A stretch of DNA of 64,000 nucleotides from Zantedeschia hybrid cultivar (lineage: Eukaryota; Streptophyta; Magnoliopsida; Alismatales; Araceae): assembly GCA_030544215.1 (NCBI GenBank), contig JARZZO010000004.1, positions 39,731,980-39,795,979 on the forward strand. The letters are read 5' to 3'. Positions 23,461 through 35,111 of the stretch are shown here, piece by piece. The translations under genes and the position numbers were made by a program. The stretch's first letter is position 1, and the number at the start of each line of letters is the position of its first letter. A model generated the notes under the pieces. The model saw nothing but the letters and a program-made list of their open reading frames with translations, searched no databases and had not been told where the DNA came from.

Positions 23461-23996
23461 AATCAAAGAAGATATGTGGACTCTACATTTTGACGGAGCT
23501 CTGAACTCTTATGGTAAGGATATCGGCATCGTTCTGCTATCACATGAAGGTGTCACCATTCCACAAGTCTTTTAGCTTGACTTTCCTGTCACCAACAATA
23601 TTGCTGAATATGAGGCTCTTCTAGTCGGCCTCAAAGCCGCTCATTTACATGGTGCCACCAAGCTCAAGATTGTGGGTGATAGTCAGCTAATCCTTCGCCA
23701 AGTGCTTACCAAATATCTAACTCTTGATCCTAAACTCAAGCCTTATAAAAAACTCACTTCAGCTTATGCCAAGCTTTTCACTAAATTGATCTTTGTCTAT
23801 GTTCCTCGAAATCAGAACATTCTAGCCGACGCTTTAGCTTCTCTCGCATCATCCCTAAATTTTTCAATCAACAAACAATCTGAATCGATCATCGTCTATA
23901 GGTGTCTCTCACCCGCCGTGAAAGATCCTTCATACTTTAAGATTAAAGAGAAATTGCTGAAGAAGGTTAGAGATGGAGATATTGTGGAGAAATGAG
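23461..23996 (+). pseudogene. pol: Second RNase H domain, Tat type (element B)
   Basis: A further RNase H after the normal one. The catalytic pattern is visible: FDGA (about 23490), AEYEALLVGL with the glutamate (23607-23636), GDSQL (about 23670-23685) and a terminal NILADALA (about 23818-23840). A second, archaeal-like RNase H between the first RNase H and integrase is an established trait of the Tat lineage. TAG near 23573 and TGA at 23994-23996 interrupt the frame. Confidence 0.75.
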
Positions 23997-25306
23997 AGAT
24001 CGTGCTATTGGAATTGCAAGAAGAGATGGAAGATAAAGAGAAACCATGGTATTTTGAGATTGCCAAATACTGTGAAGATCAATCCTACCCTGAATAAGCC
24101 ACAATTGAGGAGAAAAGGGCTATCAGGAGAGTCGCTCAGAGATACACCCTAGTTGGATGAGTGCTTTATAAACGAGGTTTTAACGGTGTTCTTCTGAGAT
24201 GTTTGGACGAAGATGAGTTTTAGAAGATCATGGAAGGAGCTCATTCTGGCATTTGTGGTGGCCACGTTAATGGACATATGTTATCAAAGAAGATCCTTAG
24301 ACAAGGATTCTACTGGCCAACCATGGAAGAGGACTGTGTAGGATATGTTCGTAGGTGTGCTAAGTGCCAACTTCATGCCGACAAGATCCATTCCCCCGCG
24401 TCTTCACTCCATCCTATTTCATCCCCATGGCCTTTTGCTATGTGGGCTTTTGACATCATTGGACCTTTTGGTGATCCCAATTCCGGCATTAAGCAGAAAT
24501 CCTTTATTCTCACGGCAACGGAATACTTCACCAAGTGGGCAGAAGCTGAAGCTTACACAGAAGTCAAAGCATCTATAGTATGCAAGTTTATCATGAAGAA
24601 TATCATCACAAGATTCGGAATTCCAAGCAGCATCGTCACCGACAATGGACCACAGTTCATATCACCAGAGCTGAAGGACCTCTGCAACAGGTATAAAATT
24701 GCATTGCATCATTCGTCTCTATATTATCCGCAAGGCAATGGCCAAACAGAGGCAACTAACAAGACTTTGATAAAAATTATTAAGAAAACGTGTGAATCCA
24801 ACAAGTTGTCCGACTGGCTAGAGAAATTAATGGAGGCTTTATGGGTATACCGAGCTTCGATCCGCACGTCCACTGGACAGACTCCATATTCCTTAACATT
24901 TTTAATAGAGGCGGTAGTTCCATATAAAGTCCTCATCCTGTCCTTAAGAGTGTAGTTGAACAAGGAGTTCTCTCTTGATGAACATCGTTCAACACTCTTA
25001 GCTCAATTGGAACTTTTAGATGAGAAAAGATGGTCAGCCGCTAATCATGCACGAGTATATCAGAACAGATTAGCACGTTTTTATCAAAAGAAGATCATTG
25101 AACAAAAATTCAAAGTTGGTAAAATGGTTATTAAAAGAATTTTTGTAAAACCTGGTGGTCCGCGTTCTAAGCTCCAACCCAATTGGGAAGGTCCTTATGT
25201 TATCTTGTATGTTTTCCCTGGTAACGCCTATCATTTAGTTAATGCAGAAGGCCAAGAGTTATCTCATCCCTGGAATGGTCTCTATCTTAAGAAGTACTAT
25301 CCTTAG
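23997..25306 (+). pseudogene. pol: Integrase (element B)
   Basis: Integrase joins element cDNA to the genome. The zinc-binding HHCC part is at about 24239-24375 (histidines in AHSGICGGH, cysteines in CAKC). The catalytic triad is intact: Asp at 24452-24454 (FDIIGPF), Asp at 24641-24643 (TDNGPQF) and Glu at 24749-24751 (GQTEA), with exactly 35 residues between the last two. The C-terminal domain runs to GLYLKKYYP and TAG at 25304-25306. Stops at about 24097, 24159, 24221 and 24953-24955 break it. There is no chromodomain, as expected for Tat rather than chromoviruses. Confidence 0.85.
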
Positions 25307-26086
25307 ATAAGTGTGTCGATCAACATGGTGCAAGGACTAGTGAAGTCTAAAAAATTTGAAAACTCAAATTCCCTCGTTAAGCTTTGACAATCTAATCTAA
25401 ACCCATTATTGCACACACAAACATGTTTCATTCGTGAGTAACAAGAGATGTGAAGTCCGAAGAATGCCGAAAGCTTGACTAAAGGTGTAAAAGTACAATT
25501 CATTCTTTTCAAACAAAACTTCTATTTTTACTCTTGGCCCACGATGTCGGAACGAGGCTTAGAATAGACTACCGAAAATATCCACCATCTTAGTAGGAGG
25601 CCGTCATAAAAAAAAAGGCGGAGATCCGCCCTACAAAAAAGCAAAAGCCAAAAAGCCAAAAAAATCAAAAGGCCATTCGACATTACAAACACTACATCAA
25701 AAGGCCACAAAATCAATTGAAAAGGGAGCGCAAGGTCGATAAATACCACGTAAAAGTGAAAATAACCGAACCCCAATAGATAACAGGGTAAAGGAGGGAC
25801 ATCTTTATGGGTCTTCGGAACCCTCTAGTGGGCTTTATAGACCAATTCTTCCTTTCCTTCTAAAGAGATGTACTCCAAACTTGAGGAATGGCCTAAGCTG
25901 ACTAAGGGTCAGACCATTAAATGGGATCACGAGCATAAACATAACTCAAGCATGATGAATCTGGATTAGGTCGTTGAAGAATGATTTGGGAATTAAGTTA
26001 ATAAATAAACATACTCTTTTGATCCAAGTACTATGCTGATCTTTAGTTTATTTACTTGATGTCTTATTTCAAAAACATAAAAAAAA
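25307..26086 (+). other. Non-coding spacer after integrase (element B)
   Basis: No coding sequence is recognised. It contains a short hairpin, GGCGGA/TCCGCC, at about 25618-25631 and A-rich stretches. Short frames on both strands lack conserved motifs. Confidence 0.5.
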
Positions 26087-26345
26087 TTTGGATATTTCAA
26101 TGCACAAAAAAAAGAATATTTGAAAACCACAAAAAAATTGGATATTTCAAATCACAAAAAAAAATAAAAATGAATATTTCAAAACCACAAAAAAATGGAT
26201 ATTTCAAATCATAAAAATAAAAATAATAAAAAGAACAAAAAAATGAATATTTCAAAACCACAAAAAAAAAATTGAATATTTCAAAACAAAAAAAATGGAT
26301 ATTTCGAAAATTACAATTGCAAAACAAAAATATTTCAATTAGCAT
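26087..26345 (+). repeat. A-rich minisatellite, unit about 26-34 bp
   Basis: Seven or eight imperfect units alternating GGATATTTCAAATCACAAAA-like and GAATATTTCAAAACCACAAA-like forms. The 92-residue F/Y-rich minus-strand frame at 26097-26375 is only a translation of this repeat. Confidence 0.8.
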
Positions 26346-26468
26346 TTGTTTGTCGCATCGTGTATAATGCATCATTCTTTAATTTTTAGTGAGCATTTGC
26401 ATGCTTACATGTTGCATTTTACCATTGATATCCCTTTTATTTGTCTTTATTTGCCTTCATCAAATAAA

Positions 26469-26542
26469 GGTTTAGCCCCTTGACCCTTCTACCAAGGATA
26501 GGATCAAGTAGCCAGTTATTTAACTAGGCAAGGGGCTAAGCC
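26469..26542. repeat. Inverted repeat between pol and the antisense ORF
   Basis: GGTTTAGCCCCTTG (26469-26482) and CAAGGGGCTAAGCC (26529-26542) pair at 13 of 14 positions around a 46-base loop. It lies where the sense pol transcript and the antisense transcript would converge. Confidence 0.7.
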
Positions 26543-26858
26543 TGAACAGATATTTAATTTGTTTGTTCAAGCCATGCGCAGGTATGAAAAGAAAGTCAAT
26601 AAAGAAAAGTGCAAAGGCAACTCAAATATGAGGAAACTCCTTTCATATATATCAAAAGTGTTCATGTACAAGTGTAAGTCTATCTACAAGACTTCAAAAT
26701 AAAAACAAGATACAGTAAAACAAAAGAAGATACATCAACATCAGCAGCCCTCACGGCTGACTCTCTCTTGCACCCTCATCATACTAACTCTGGGCCTCAT
26801 CCAGTCCATCTGGCCCACGAGTCGGTGGCGGTGGTGGTCCCATAGCACTTTGCCCCGC

Positions 26859-27386
26859 CTAGCCCCAAGAAATTGCGATGCTCGCAATAAAGGCACTCTC
26901 TTGCCCCCGCTCCTGAGCCCGCAGACGAACACGTCGATAACGTTCCTCTATACTGCGCCTCTCGTGCTCGGCAACTCCAAGATGGACTCGGAGAGAGGAC
27001 ATCTCTGTGTCAATCTGGTGCCTCTCCTGCCGCTCACATTCCCTCTCCTCAGTAATGACCTCCAGGCGTAACCGGAGGCGCGAAAGCTCCTGAGGAAGGT
27101 CACCTGTGGAGAGCCTCGCCATCTGCTCCTCCAACTCGGTGACGCTGGCCACTCTGCCCCTAGCCTCCTCAAGAGCCTGACAGAGCTCCTGAACTTGCAG
27201 CGGAAGACACTATTAGTCAAGCAAAGAATGCCATACATAAATGAAGAAACCAAGTTGAAGACTTACTCGGGCAGCAACATCGTTCTCAACCTGGGTGGCA
27301 TGGCGGATGGCTAGAGCCAACTGACTCCGCAAGTCAGTGATGGTGGCCTCATGTGCAGCACTGGAAGACAGGCCGGCAGCAGTAGA
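26859..27386 (-). pseudogene. Antisense extra ORF of element B, 3' part (coiled coil)
   Basis: Minus-strand frame rich in E, R, L and Q. Its 3' exon (27209-26859) reads as a long coiled coil with repeated LEE/RLRLE-type heptads and no enzyme motif. Upstream, 27386-27267 encodes another helix-rich segment (ATITDLRSQLALAIRHA). The two join in frame if a 57-bp intron is removed (27266-27210, GTAAGT...TTGACTAATAG). Tat elements such as Grande and Retand are known to carry an extra ORF, antisense and between pol and the 3' LTR, so position and strand fit. Element E cuts it at 27387; a possible upstream exon lies at 36127-36330. Function is unknown. Confidence 0.5.
27210..27266 (-). other. Candidate intron in the antisense ORF
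   Basis: Minus-strand 5' end GTAAGT at 27266-27261, branch-like TTGACTAAT near the 3' end and terminal AG at 27211-27210. Removal keeps phase 0 and no stop. At 57 bp it is shorter than most plant introns, so the call is tentative. Confidence 0.35.
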
Positions 27387-28198
27387 GGTTGAGATTTCTC
27401 TCCCAAACTCGCGCAAAACAACATAAAAATAGAGAGGGAGGAGGAGAAACTAAGTACCCATTAAAAACCCACAATTCCTCATTACATGCAATTAGTATTT
27501 TCACCCAAAAAATCTCCTAAACATGCTCCAAAGCGGGAAAAACGTGGTTTTAAACAAAACAACGCAAGGATCATCACCCTACCGGTTACTCAAACTCCTC
27601 CGAGCTCCAAGCCGCCGACCCGCTTAGTCACACGCCGCCGCCGGTACCGCCGTGGACGCCGTTACTCCGCCAGGAGGTCGGCCGCCGTCCGGAGAGAAAT
27701 GCGCCGCGGAAGAAGTGGTGGTAGTGGTGGAGGAAGTTGGGAGGTTAATGAAGTGGAGGGAGAAGAGGAATGGGGAGAGGAAAGGAAGGAGAGGGGAAAA
27801 GGGATCGCCGGAGGTCGGAGAGAAGAGAGGAGAGAGAGAGAGGAAAGGAGAGAATGAGGGAAATGAGGGAGGGTTCGCGGGGTTAAACAGAAACAGGGCA
27901 AAATGCGTCGTCCAAGCCTGACGTCATTCAGACGACAAGCTCGGGCCGTACTCTGACATACCAGGGCCGTACTCTGAATGGCGTCGTCCAATCAAGACGC
28001 CTTTCAGACAATAAGATCGGGACCATACTCCCGCGGCTCAAAACCAGCCCATGTGGCACAACCTAAAACGCGTCCACCTCGACAGACGCCGTTTGAACCG
28101 CGTCGAGGAACCCAAGCCCCAACCCCACAAGGGCCTAAAGCGAGGGATTCGACCCCAAAACTGACCCGATAACCGGATCCGAAACCTCAATCCTTACA
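27387..28198 (-). mobile_element. Truncated 3' LTR of element E
   Basis: Matches about 34264-35111 of the 5' LTR of E, from GATTTCTCTCCCAAACTC to the terminal CCTTACA at 28198. The remaining 1.3 kb or so (R/U5 side) is missing, replaced abruptly by the coiled-coil ORF of B at 27386. It includes units of the GGCGTC inverted-repeat family near 27900 and 27974-28010. Confidence 0.75.
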
Positions 28199-28216
28199 TT
28201 CTCCCCCCTTAAAAAG
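28199..28216 (-). other. Polypurine tract of element E
   Basis: Minus-strand CTTTTTAAGGGGGGAGAA immediately before the LTR start TGTAAGG. Confidence 0.8.
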
Positions 28217-28281
28217 AATTTCGTCCCAGAAATTGCTGTTATAAAATAATAAGATTACACAGATAAAAAAAAAGAAGAACT

Positions 28282-29780
28282 TATGAGAAAAGGTAGGGAA
28301 ACTGTTCCCGCGTCTCATCCTCACGCTCCCAAGTCACCTCGCCACCGGAGCGATGCTGCCGAGTCACCTTTACTAGAGGAACAATCGTGTTTCAGAGAAC
28401 CTGTTCCTTGTGATCCTCAATACGCACTAGAAATTCCGGAAAGGACAAGTCCTCGACGACTTCCAACTCCAAAAAGTCCAAAACATGAGATGGATCCTGA
28501 ACATATTTCCTGATCAAAGAAACATGGAGCACATCGTGCACTCCTGCAAGACTGGGCGGCAAGGCTAGCTGATACACCGTTTCCCCAATTCAAGCAAGAA
28601 TGGGAAAAGGCCCAACATGTCGCGGACTCAGCTTACCTCGCTTCCCGAATCTCATCACACCCTTGGAGGGTGAGACTCGGAGAAACACGTGGTCCCCAAC
28701 CTCAAACTCAAGCAGTTTCCTACGGATATCTGCATAACTCTTCTGCCTGCTTTGAGCTGTAGTCAACCTCTACTGCACTACTCTAGCAACCTTAGCACAC
28801 TATTGTACCAACTCTGGCCCTGCCATCTGCCTCTCACCAATCTCTGATCAATTCACAAGAGATCGACACGGCCTCCCGTACAATGCCTCATATGGCACCA
28901 TGCCGATACTTGAATGATAATTATTGTTGTAAGCAAACTCTACTGTAGACAAGTGCTACTCCCAAGAACCTCCCCAGTCTAGGCAACATGCCCTGAGCAC
29001 ATCCTCTAGTGTCTGAATGGTGCTCTCCGATTGTCCATCAGTCTCGGGATGATAAGCCAAGCTGAAGGCTAACTTCGTACCCAAGGCCTTCTGAAAACTC
29101 TTCTAGAACCTAGAAGTAAATCTCGGATCCCGGTCTGACACGATGGATAAGGGCACCCCGTGCAGAGAGATGATCCGATCCAAAAACAACTTAGCCAACT
29201 TACCGACTGACCAGTCTGTCCTAATAGCCAGAATGTGTGCCAACTTGGTTAATCGATCAACAATGACCAAGATCGCGTCTCTTCTGCCAGGGGACACAGT
29301 TAATCCCATCACGAAGTCCATAGTCACGTGTTCCCATTTCCATTCCGGGATCGGTAACGGTTGCAACAATCCTCCTAGTCTCTGGTGTTGTGCCTTAACC
29401 TGCTGACAAGTCAGGCACCTTGCCACATAATCAGCCACGTCGTTCTTCATACCAGGCCACTAAAAGTGCCTCCTTAAACAATGATACATCTTAGTCGTTC
29501 TGGGATGCACTGCATATCTAGAACAGTGCGCCTCGTTCAGGACACTTCTGCGCACCTCTTCCTCAGCTGGAATATAGAGTCTGCCTCTAAATCTGACCGT
29601 GCCATTGTCCCACAACTCTACCTCTGAAATCTGGAGAATCTACGGTAGCTCTGCATCTGCCCTCTGAGCCTCAATTACGGCATGGTATACTACTGGCCTC
29701 ACAGTTAAGCTGGCCAACATAGCTCTGTCAGCCTCTCGCAGAATCCTAAAGGAAGATTCCACAACCTGCTCAAATAACCT
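28282..29780 (-). pseudogene. pol: Integrase and chromodomain (element E)
   Basis: Minus-strand integrase: zinc-binding cysteines in RCLTCQQ at about 29415, the first catalytic Asp in TMDFVMGL and the second in VSDRDPRF (at about 29125), both present. Further down, the post-integrase stretch at 28577-28392 leads to a chromodomain-like segment read to about 28290 (VKV...GGE.TWERED). Chromodomains direct insertion to marked chromatin. Stops at about 29460, 29103 and 28392 and frame changes break the gene. Confidence 0.75.
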
Positions 29781-31367
29781 CTATTCTTGAACCATAAGAT
29801 ATAATACGACCGTCTTCCAACTCAAGGCGTCCGCCACCACGTTTGCCTTGTCCGGATGATAAGAAAGGTCGAGATCATAATCCTTGATAAACTCCATCCA
29901 CCTGCGCTGCCTCAAGTTCAGATCCTTCTGCATGAATACATACTTCAGGCTCTTATGGTCGGTAAAAACCTGAAATTTTTCTCCATATAAATAGTGCCGC
30001 CAGATCTTTAGTGCAAATACTACAACTGCCAACTCTAAGTCATGAGTGGGATAGTTCTCCTCATGCTTCTTCAGCTGCCTAGAAGCATAAGCCACGACCT
30101 TACCATACTGTATCAGAACCGCACCCAAACCTCGACGAAATGCATCTGAGTAAACCACAAATCCACCGGAGCCCGATGGAAGCACCAACACTGGAGCCGA
30201 AGTGAGACGAGTCTTCAACTCAATGAAACTCCGCTCACACTCCTCGGTCCACACGAAACGAACTCCCTTACGAGTCAACCTCGACAAGGGGGTCGCTATC
30301 GAAGAAAAACCCTAGACAACCGTCTGTAATACCCTGCTAATCCCAGGAAGCTCCTGAACTCAGTTACTATTGTCGGTCTGCTCCAATCCATCACTGCCTC
30401 AATCTTGGCTGGATCCACTACAATGCCATCTCTAGAAATGACATGCCCCAGGAAGTGCACCTTATCTAGACAGAATTCATACTTGCTAAACTTGGCATAG
30501 AGTTGGTGCTCTCTCAGAACCTGCAACACCACCTGAAGATGAATGGCATGCTCTTCCTTAGAAGAAGAATATACCAAAATATCATCTACAAATACCACCA
30601 CAAACTAATCCAGGTAGGCCCTGAAGACCCGGTTCATCAAATCCATAAAAGCCGCCGGAGCATTGGTCAAGCAAAAAGGCATAACCAAAAACTCATAATG
30701 TCCATACCGAGCCCTAAAAGCCGTCTTACTCACATCTGCCTCACAGATCCTCATCTGATAATACCCTGACCTCAAATCAATCTTCGAAAACACCTTCGTA
30801 GACTGCAATTAATCCATCAGATCATCGATCCTCGGAAGTGGGTACTTGTTCTTTATTGTTATTTGGTTCAGCTGTCTATAATCAATGCACAACCTCAATG
30901 AACCATCCTTCTTCCTAACAAACAGAACTGGAGTACCCCACAGAGAAGTACTGGAACAAATAAAATCCTTATCCAGTAGTTCCTGCAACTGCGCTTTCAA
31001 CTCAGCGAGTTCGGCCGGAGCCATCCGATACGGGGCCTTAGACAAGGGCGCCGTACCTGGTGCAAGCTCGATAGTGAACTCAACCTCCCGCTGAAGGAAG
31101 ACCAGGCAACTCCTCAGGAAATACATCAACAAAGTCAAAAACTACAGGCACCTCCCAAGGACTGGAACTACTACTAACACCAGTTAAAACAATAGAGGCA
31201 AGGAAAGCCTCACAGCCACCAACAAGTAATCTCTGGACCTTAAAGGAAGAAATAAGAATACCACGAGAAGAGAGACTAATACCTTGGTAGTAGAAGGTCG
31301 GGATGTCCGAAATAGAGAAACGCACCCTCTTCCTGTGGCAGTCCACCTCAGCATAATAAGCCTCCAA
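29781..31367 (-). pseudogene. pol: Reverse transcriptase and RNase H (element E)
   Basis: RT motifs in order on the minus strand: KDGSLRLCIDYRQLN (30809-31138 frame), FSKIDLRSGYYQ, PFCLTNAPAAF (cysteine where J and C have glycine), and FVDD at about 30590. RNase H follows (30287-29781) with YSDA, FTDHKSLK and ADAL. Premature stops include TAA at the LMD/LQ junction near 30808 and TAG near 30602, where J and C have glutamine codons, consistent with C to T change. Confidence 0.8.
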
Positions 31368-32036
31368 CTAGTCCATGCCCAAGATGACATCAAAGTCGCG
31401 AATGGCACACACAACTAACTGGGCAGGTAACTCATGACCCTCAATGGTCAAGGGAACCTCACTCAAACAGTTATAAGACAACATGAAATCCCTAGAAAGA
31501 ACCTCTACCATCAGTCCATCAGATATCTCATCAACAGGTGTAGAAAGAATATCTACGAACTATTCAGAAATAAAAGAATACGAAGCACCCGAATCAATCA
31601 ACACACGCGCAGAGTTCCCAAGGACAGAAAGTGTACCTTCCACCAAGTTGGACGCACGAGCCTCCTTCCTGGTGATAGCTAGAACTCTCCCATGGGTCCT
31701 CGGCTTCTTCTGATCACCTGGTCCCTGCCCCTGACCATGCCCCTGCGGGCAATAGCTCGTCAAATGGCCCTGCTGGCCACAAGTGTAACACCTCCCAGAA
31801 AGTGCAGGACACTGAGTCCCACCGTGAGTACCACCGCAATGACGACAAGCTGCCGGAAGCCTTTGAACTATCTCCTGCTGAGCATAGGATACTGATTAAC
31901 TCTGCTGGCTCTGCCTGGGTCTGCTACTACCGCTGCTGCCATAGCTACCGCCACCGCCTCGAAAGAACCTCCTGAATCTGGAGCCGAGTGAAGACGATCC
32001 TAATCCGGACGAAGGAGCTGTTGTTGCTGCTGTCTT
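31368..32036 (-). pseudogene. Nucleocapsid fingers and protease (element E)
   Basis: The nucleocapsid part (about 31890-31740) holds the paired cysteine/histidine fingers, partly changed: LTSYCPQGHG follows a stop. The protease frame at 31763-31560 keeps the active site as DSGAS. Its end and the RT connection are split by stops near 31559 and 31368. Confidence 0.65.
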
Positions 32037-32786
32037 TCACTTGCCATAAGCTGTCCCCTGAGTAGTCAGTCCCCTCTCCCGAGTTGACTGATCATGCTGT
32101 GCCTCTACTGCCGCGGCACACCTAACCGTCGATGCCAAGTCCGTACAACAGTGGGACGCCACAAAACTCCTCAAATTGGACCTTAGTCCATCCACAAACC
32201 TCTCAGTCCGACGCTCCTCGTCTCTTGAAATAAAAGGCACAAACCTCCCAAGCGAAACAAACTTCATCTGGTACTTAAGCACTGTCATGCTTCCTTAGGT
32301 CAACTCCATAAATTCCCTCTCCTTGGCCTTTTGGACATGCCTAGGGAAGTATTGTGCATTGAATTCCTTCATAAATGTCTCCCATAGAATCTCCCTGAGA
32401 TTCCTATCCGCATATGACAAACTCTTCAAAGTGGTCCACCAGTCGTAGGCATCATCCTTCAACATGAAGGTAGCCAAGGGAGTCCTCTCAACTGCCGCAC
32501 AATCCATAGTATCTAAAGTCTTCTCTAACTCCCTTAACCAATGAACGGCCTCATCAGGGTCGGGACGACCGGTAAAATGAGGCGGCTTCAGCTTCAAGAA
32601 TCTCTCCAGAGCAGCTGAAGGCCCTCCCCAAGTACTAGAACTCTCACTAGGGTCTCGTGTCTGATATCTAGCTATCGTATCCATCATAGCCTCCATGAAA
32701 CGCTCCATATTCGGCCTACCGGCCTCAAATACACTAGGGACATCTCCTCGCTCCCTAATAATGGGTACCCTCTTCCTAGGAGCCAT
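32037..32786 (-). pseudogene. gag: gag (element E)
   Basis: Starts MAPRKRVPIIRERGD at 32786, the same start context as J and C (a few bases after TTGTAG). The capsid core contains HWLRELEKT and YDWWTTLKSL. TAA at 32295-32297 replaces the CAA/CAG glutamine seen in J and C, after which the frame continues to 32037. The part beyond 32037 has lost the match. Confidence 0.8.
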
Positions 32787-32930
32787 CTAATCACCTACAA
32801 TCACAAAAATTGAAAAATTCTAATTAGAATCCCAAACCCTACACTACCGCCGTGCCTATACAGGATAATGTAATTATTTGCCGAAATTACAATATTTAAC
32901 CTAGTTACTCATCTATTTGCCAGACCGAAT

Positions 32931-32942
32931 GCTCTGATACCA
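32931..32942 (-). other. Primer-binding site of element E
   Basis: GCTCTGATACCA, the exact reverse complement of TGGTATCAGAGC, two bases from the LTR end at 32945. Confidence 0.9.
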
Positions 32943-32944
32943 AC

Positions 32945-35111
32945 TGTAACGACTCGCCATCCTATAATCGGGGATCCGATTACTAAATGGGTACCGAATC
33001 ATTAAATTTGGAGCCAAACCAAGATCTCAAGTAGTCTGGTAAATAAATGATAAACTAAGCTAAACATCCACATCACATCGAATTGTAAAGAAAGTACAGA
33101 AAATAAAAATTATTACAATTCGACTTGACTCAACAATTAATTACATACTCCAACATAAAAGAAATAATTAAGTGTACAGGCCAAAAAGGGAAATAACAAC
33201 TACTTCGGGGCATACTTTGGAACAACGGCTGCTGGCACGCAACCCAAGGCAACACTCTCCTCGCTACGCCTGCCTGGAACCCTCACCTGAAAACTGCAGG
33301 GGGTGAGTCTCATCGAAAAAGACTCAGTAGGGATCCTTCGATTCCCACCACCCACTCACACACCCACAAGTGCAATGTACAAATATAGGTAATTTAACTA
33401 AATAAAGCAGTAACACAATTTCTAGATTTTGATATAAAACACATGCATTTATAACAATAACATGCACGATTCTAAAACCACATTACCACGGAGTCCACAA
33501 CTAGCGTCACAGCTAAACACACAAGTCGCACGGCCGAATGTGGAAAATACCGACCCACTGAGACCAAATAGCAACCCCTCGGATGCACACTGGCTACTCC
33601 AGCCTGACCTGGCTCAAGGTGGTCCTACTTCCCCCAGCACGAGTGGCACTCCGAATGTACCACTCCCACACCTGTACTAGCTATACCCGGGGTAAACCTG
33701 GTGACCCTTTCTCTAGGTGTCACCCCACCACTCCTACACCGACGTCGTATCACTCCCACACCGACACAGGGTGCCTAAGCGCTAACAACTGTCACTCTAG
33801 GTCCACGATAGCACAAAACGCAACACGGTGCGATCCGATTACGTAGAAATCATCGTCCTCAAGCATGATTTCAAGTATGCAATTAACCAAACTATCTATC
33901 AATGTAAACACATGTTAATTGCTAGAATTAATGAGATTCTGTCTTGAATCGCGTCGCCCAAGGCCAACATCATTCAAGAGTCCTAAACTGGTTCATGTGA
34001 AATCTGACCTCGGAAGAAGGCCTAAAACACGTCGTACAAACGGGTCGCCGTTTAAAAGGCGTCGCTGTCCCTAGTCGCCTAATAATGACAGAAACAGAAA
34101 CAGGCCTCGGAGTGATCTGAACTAAAACGCGTCGTGCACGGGGGTCGCCGTTTGAATGGCGTCGCTGTCCCTGGACGCTAATCAGTCCAGAGACAGAGTC
34201 TGTTATCTAGGTTAAATCGCTGTCTCCCGACGCCATTTAACCCTCACAGACAGGTTCTCCCACCACCTTCTCCCAATTCACAGGTTGGGATTTCTCTCCC
34301 AAACTCACGCAAAACACCATAAAAATAGAGAGGGAGGAGTAGAAACTAAGTACCCATTGAAAAGCCACAATTCATCACATTACATGCAACTAGTATTTTC
34401 ACCCCAAAAATCTCCTAAACATGCTCCAAAGCGGGAAAAACGTGGTTTTAAACAAAACAACGCGAGGATCGTTAACCCTACCGGTTACTCGAACTCCTCC
34501 GAGCTCCAAGCCGCCGACCCGCCTCGCCACATGCCACCGTTGGTACTGTCGTGGACGCTGTTACTCCATCGGGACGTCGGCCGCCGTCCGGAGAGAAATG
34601 TGCCACGGAGGAAGTGGTGGTGGTAGTGGAGGAAGTTGGGAGGTTAATGGAGTGGAGGGAGAGGAGGAATGGGGAGATGAAAGGAAGGAGAGGGGGAAAG
34701 GGATCGCCGGAGGTTGGAGAGAAGAGAGGAGAGAGAGGAAAGGAGAGAATGAGGGAAAGGAGGGAGGGTTCGCGGGGTCAAATAGAAACTGGGCAAAATG
34801 TGTCGTCCAAGCCTGACGTCATTCAGACGACAAGCCCGGGCCGTACTCTGACATACCAAGGCTGTACTCTGAATGGCGTCGTCCAATCAAGACGCCATTC
34901 AGACGATAAGACTGGGACCGTACTCCCACGGCTCAAAACCAGCCCACGTGGCACAACCTAAAACGCGTCCACCTTGACGGACGTCGTTTGAACCGCGTCG
35001 AGCAAGTTCGACGCGAAAAGGAACCCAAGCCCCAACCCCACAAGGGCCAAAACCGAGGGATCCGACCCCGAAACTGACCTGATAACCGGATCCGAAACCT
35101 CAATCCTTACA
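32945..35111 (-). mobile_element. 5' LTR of element E
   Basis: 2,167 bp, minus-strand start TGTAAGGATTGAGG and end GAGTCGTTACA. It shares the start, the pyrimidine-rich stretch and the 3' half with C, J and D. It contains at least eight GGCGTC-type inverted repeats, including 34869-34902, whose arms CTGAATGGCGTC/GACGCCATTCAG are a perfect match around a 10-base loop, and 33943-33978, the counterpart of the unit conserved in C and D. Confidence 0.85.

Larger units (their letters stand above)
27387..35111 (-). mobile_element. Tekay-type chromovirus E, minus strand, truncated 3' LTR
   Basis: The 5' LTR (32945-35111) ends in a primer site, the internal region holds gag to chromodomain, and the 3' LTR (27387-28198) keeps only its first 812 bp. 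The internal protein is close to that of J and C. The element sits in the antisense ORF region of B. The base after the 5' LTR starts AATAG, but no matching duplication is found at the truncated side. Many nonsense changes make E older than J and C. Confidence 0.8.

Noticed and set aside
26097..26375. Phe/Tyr-rich 92-residue frame
   Set aside because: Entirely within the A-rich minisatellite.
27486..27991. Arg/Glu-rich frames of 89-123 residues, repeated at 34421-34961
   Set aside because: Both copies are LTR sequence of element E; the content is translated purine-rich repeat.
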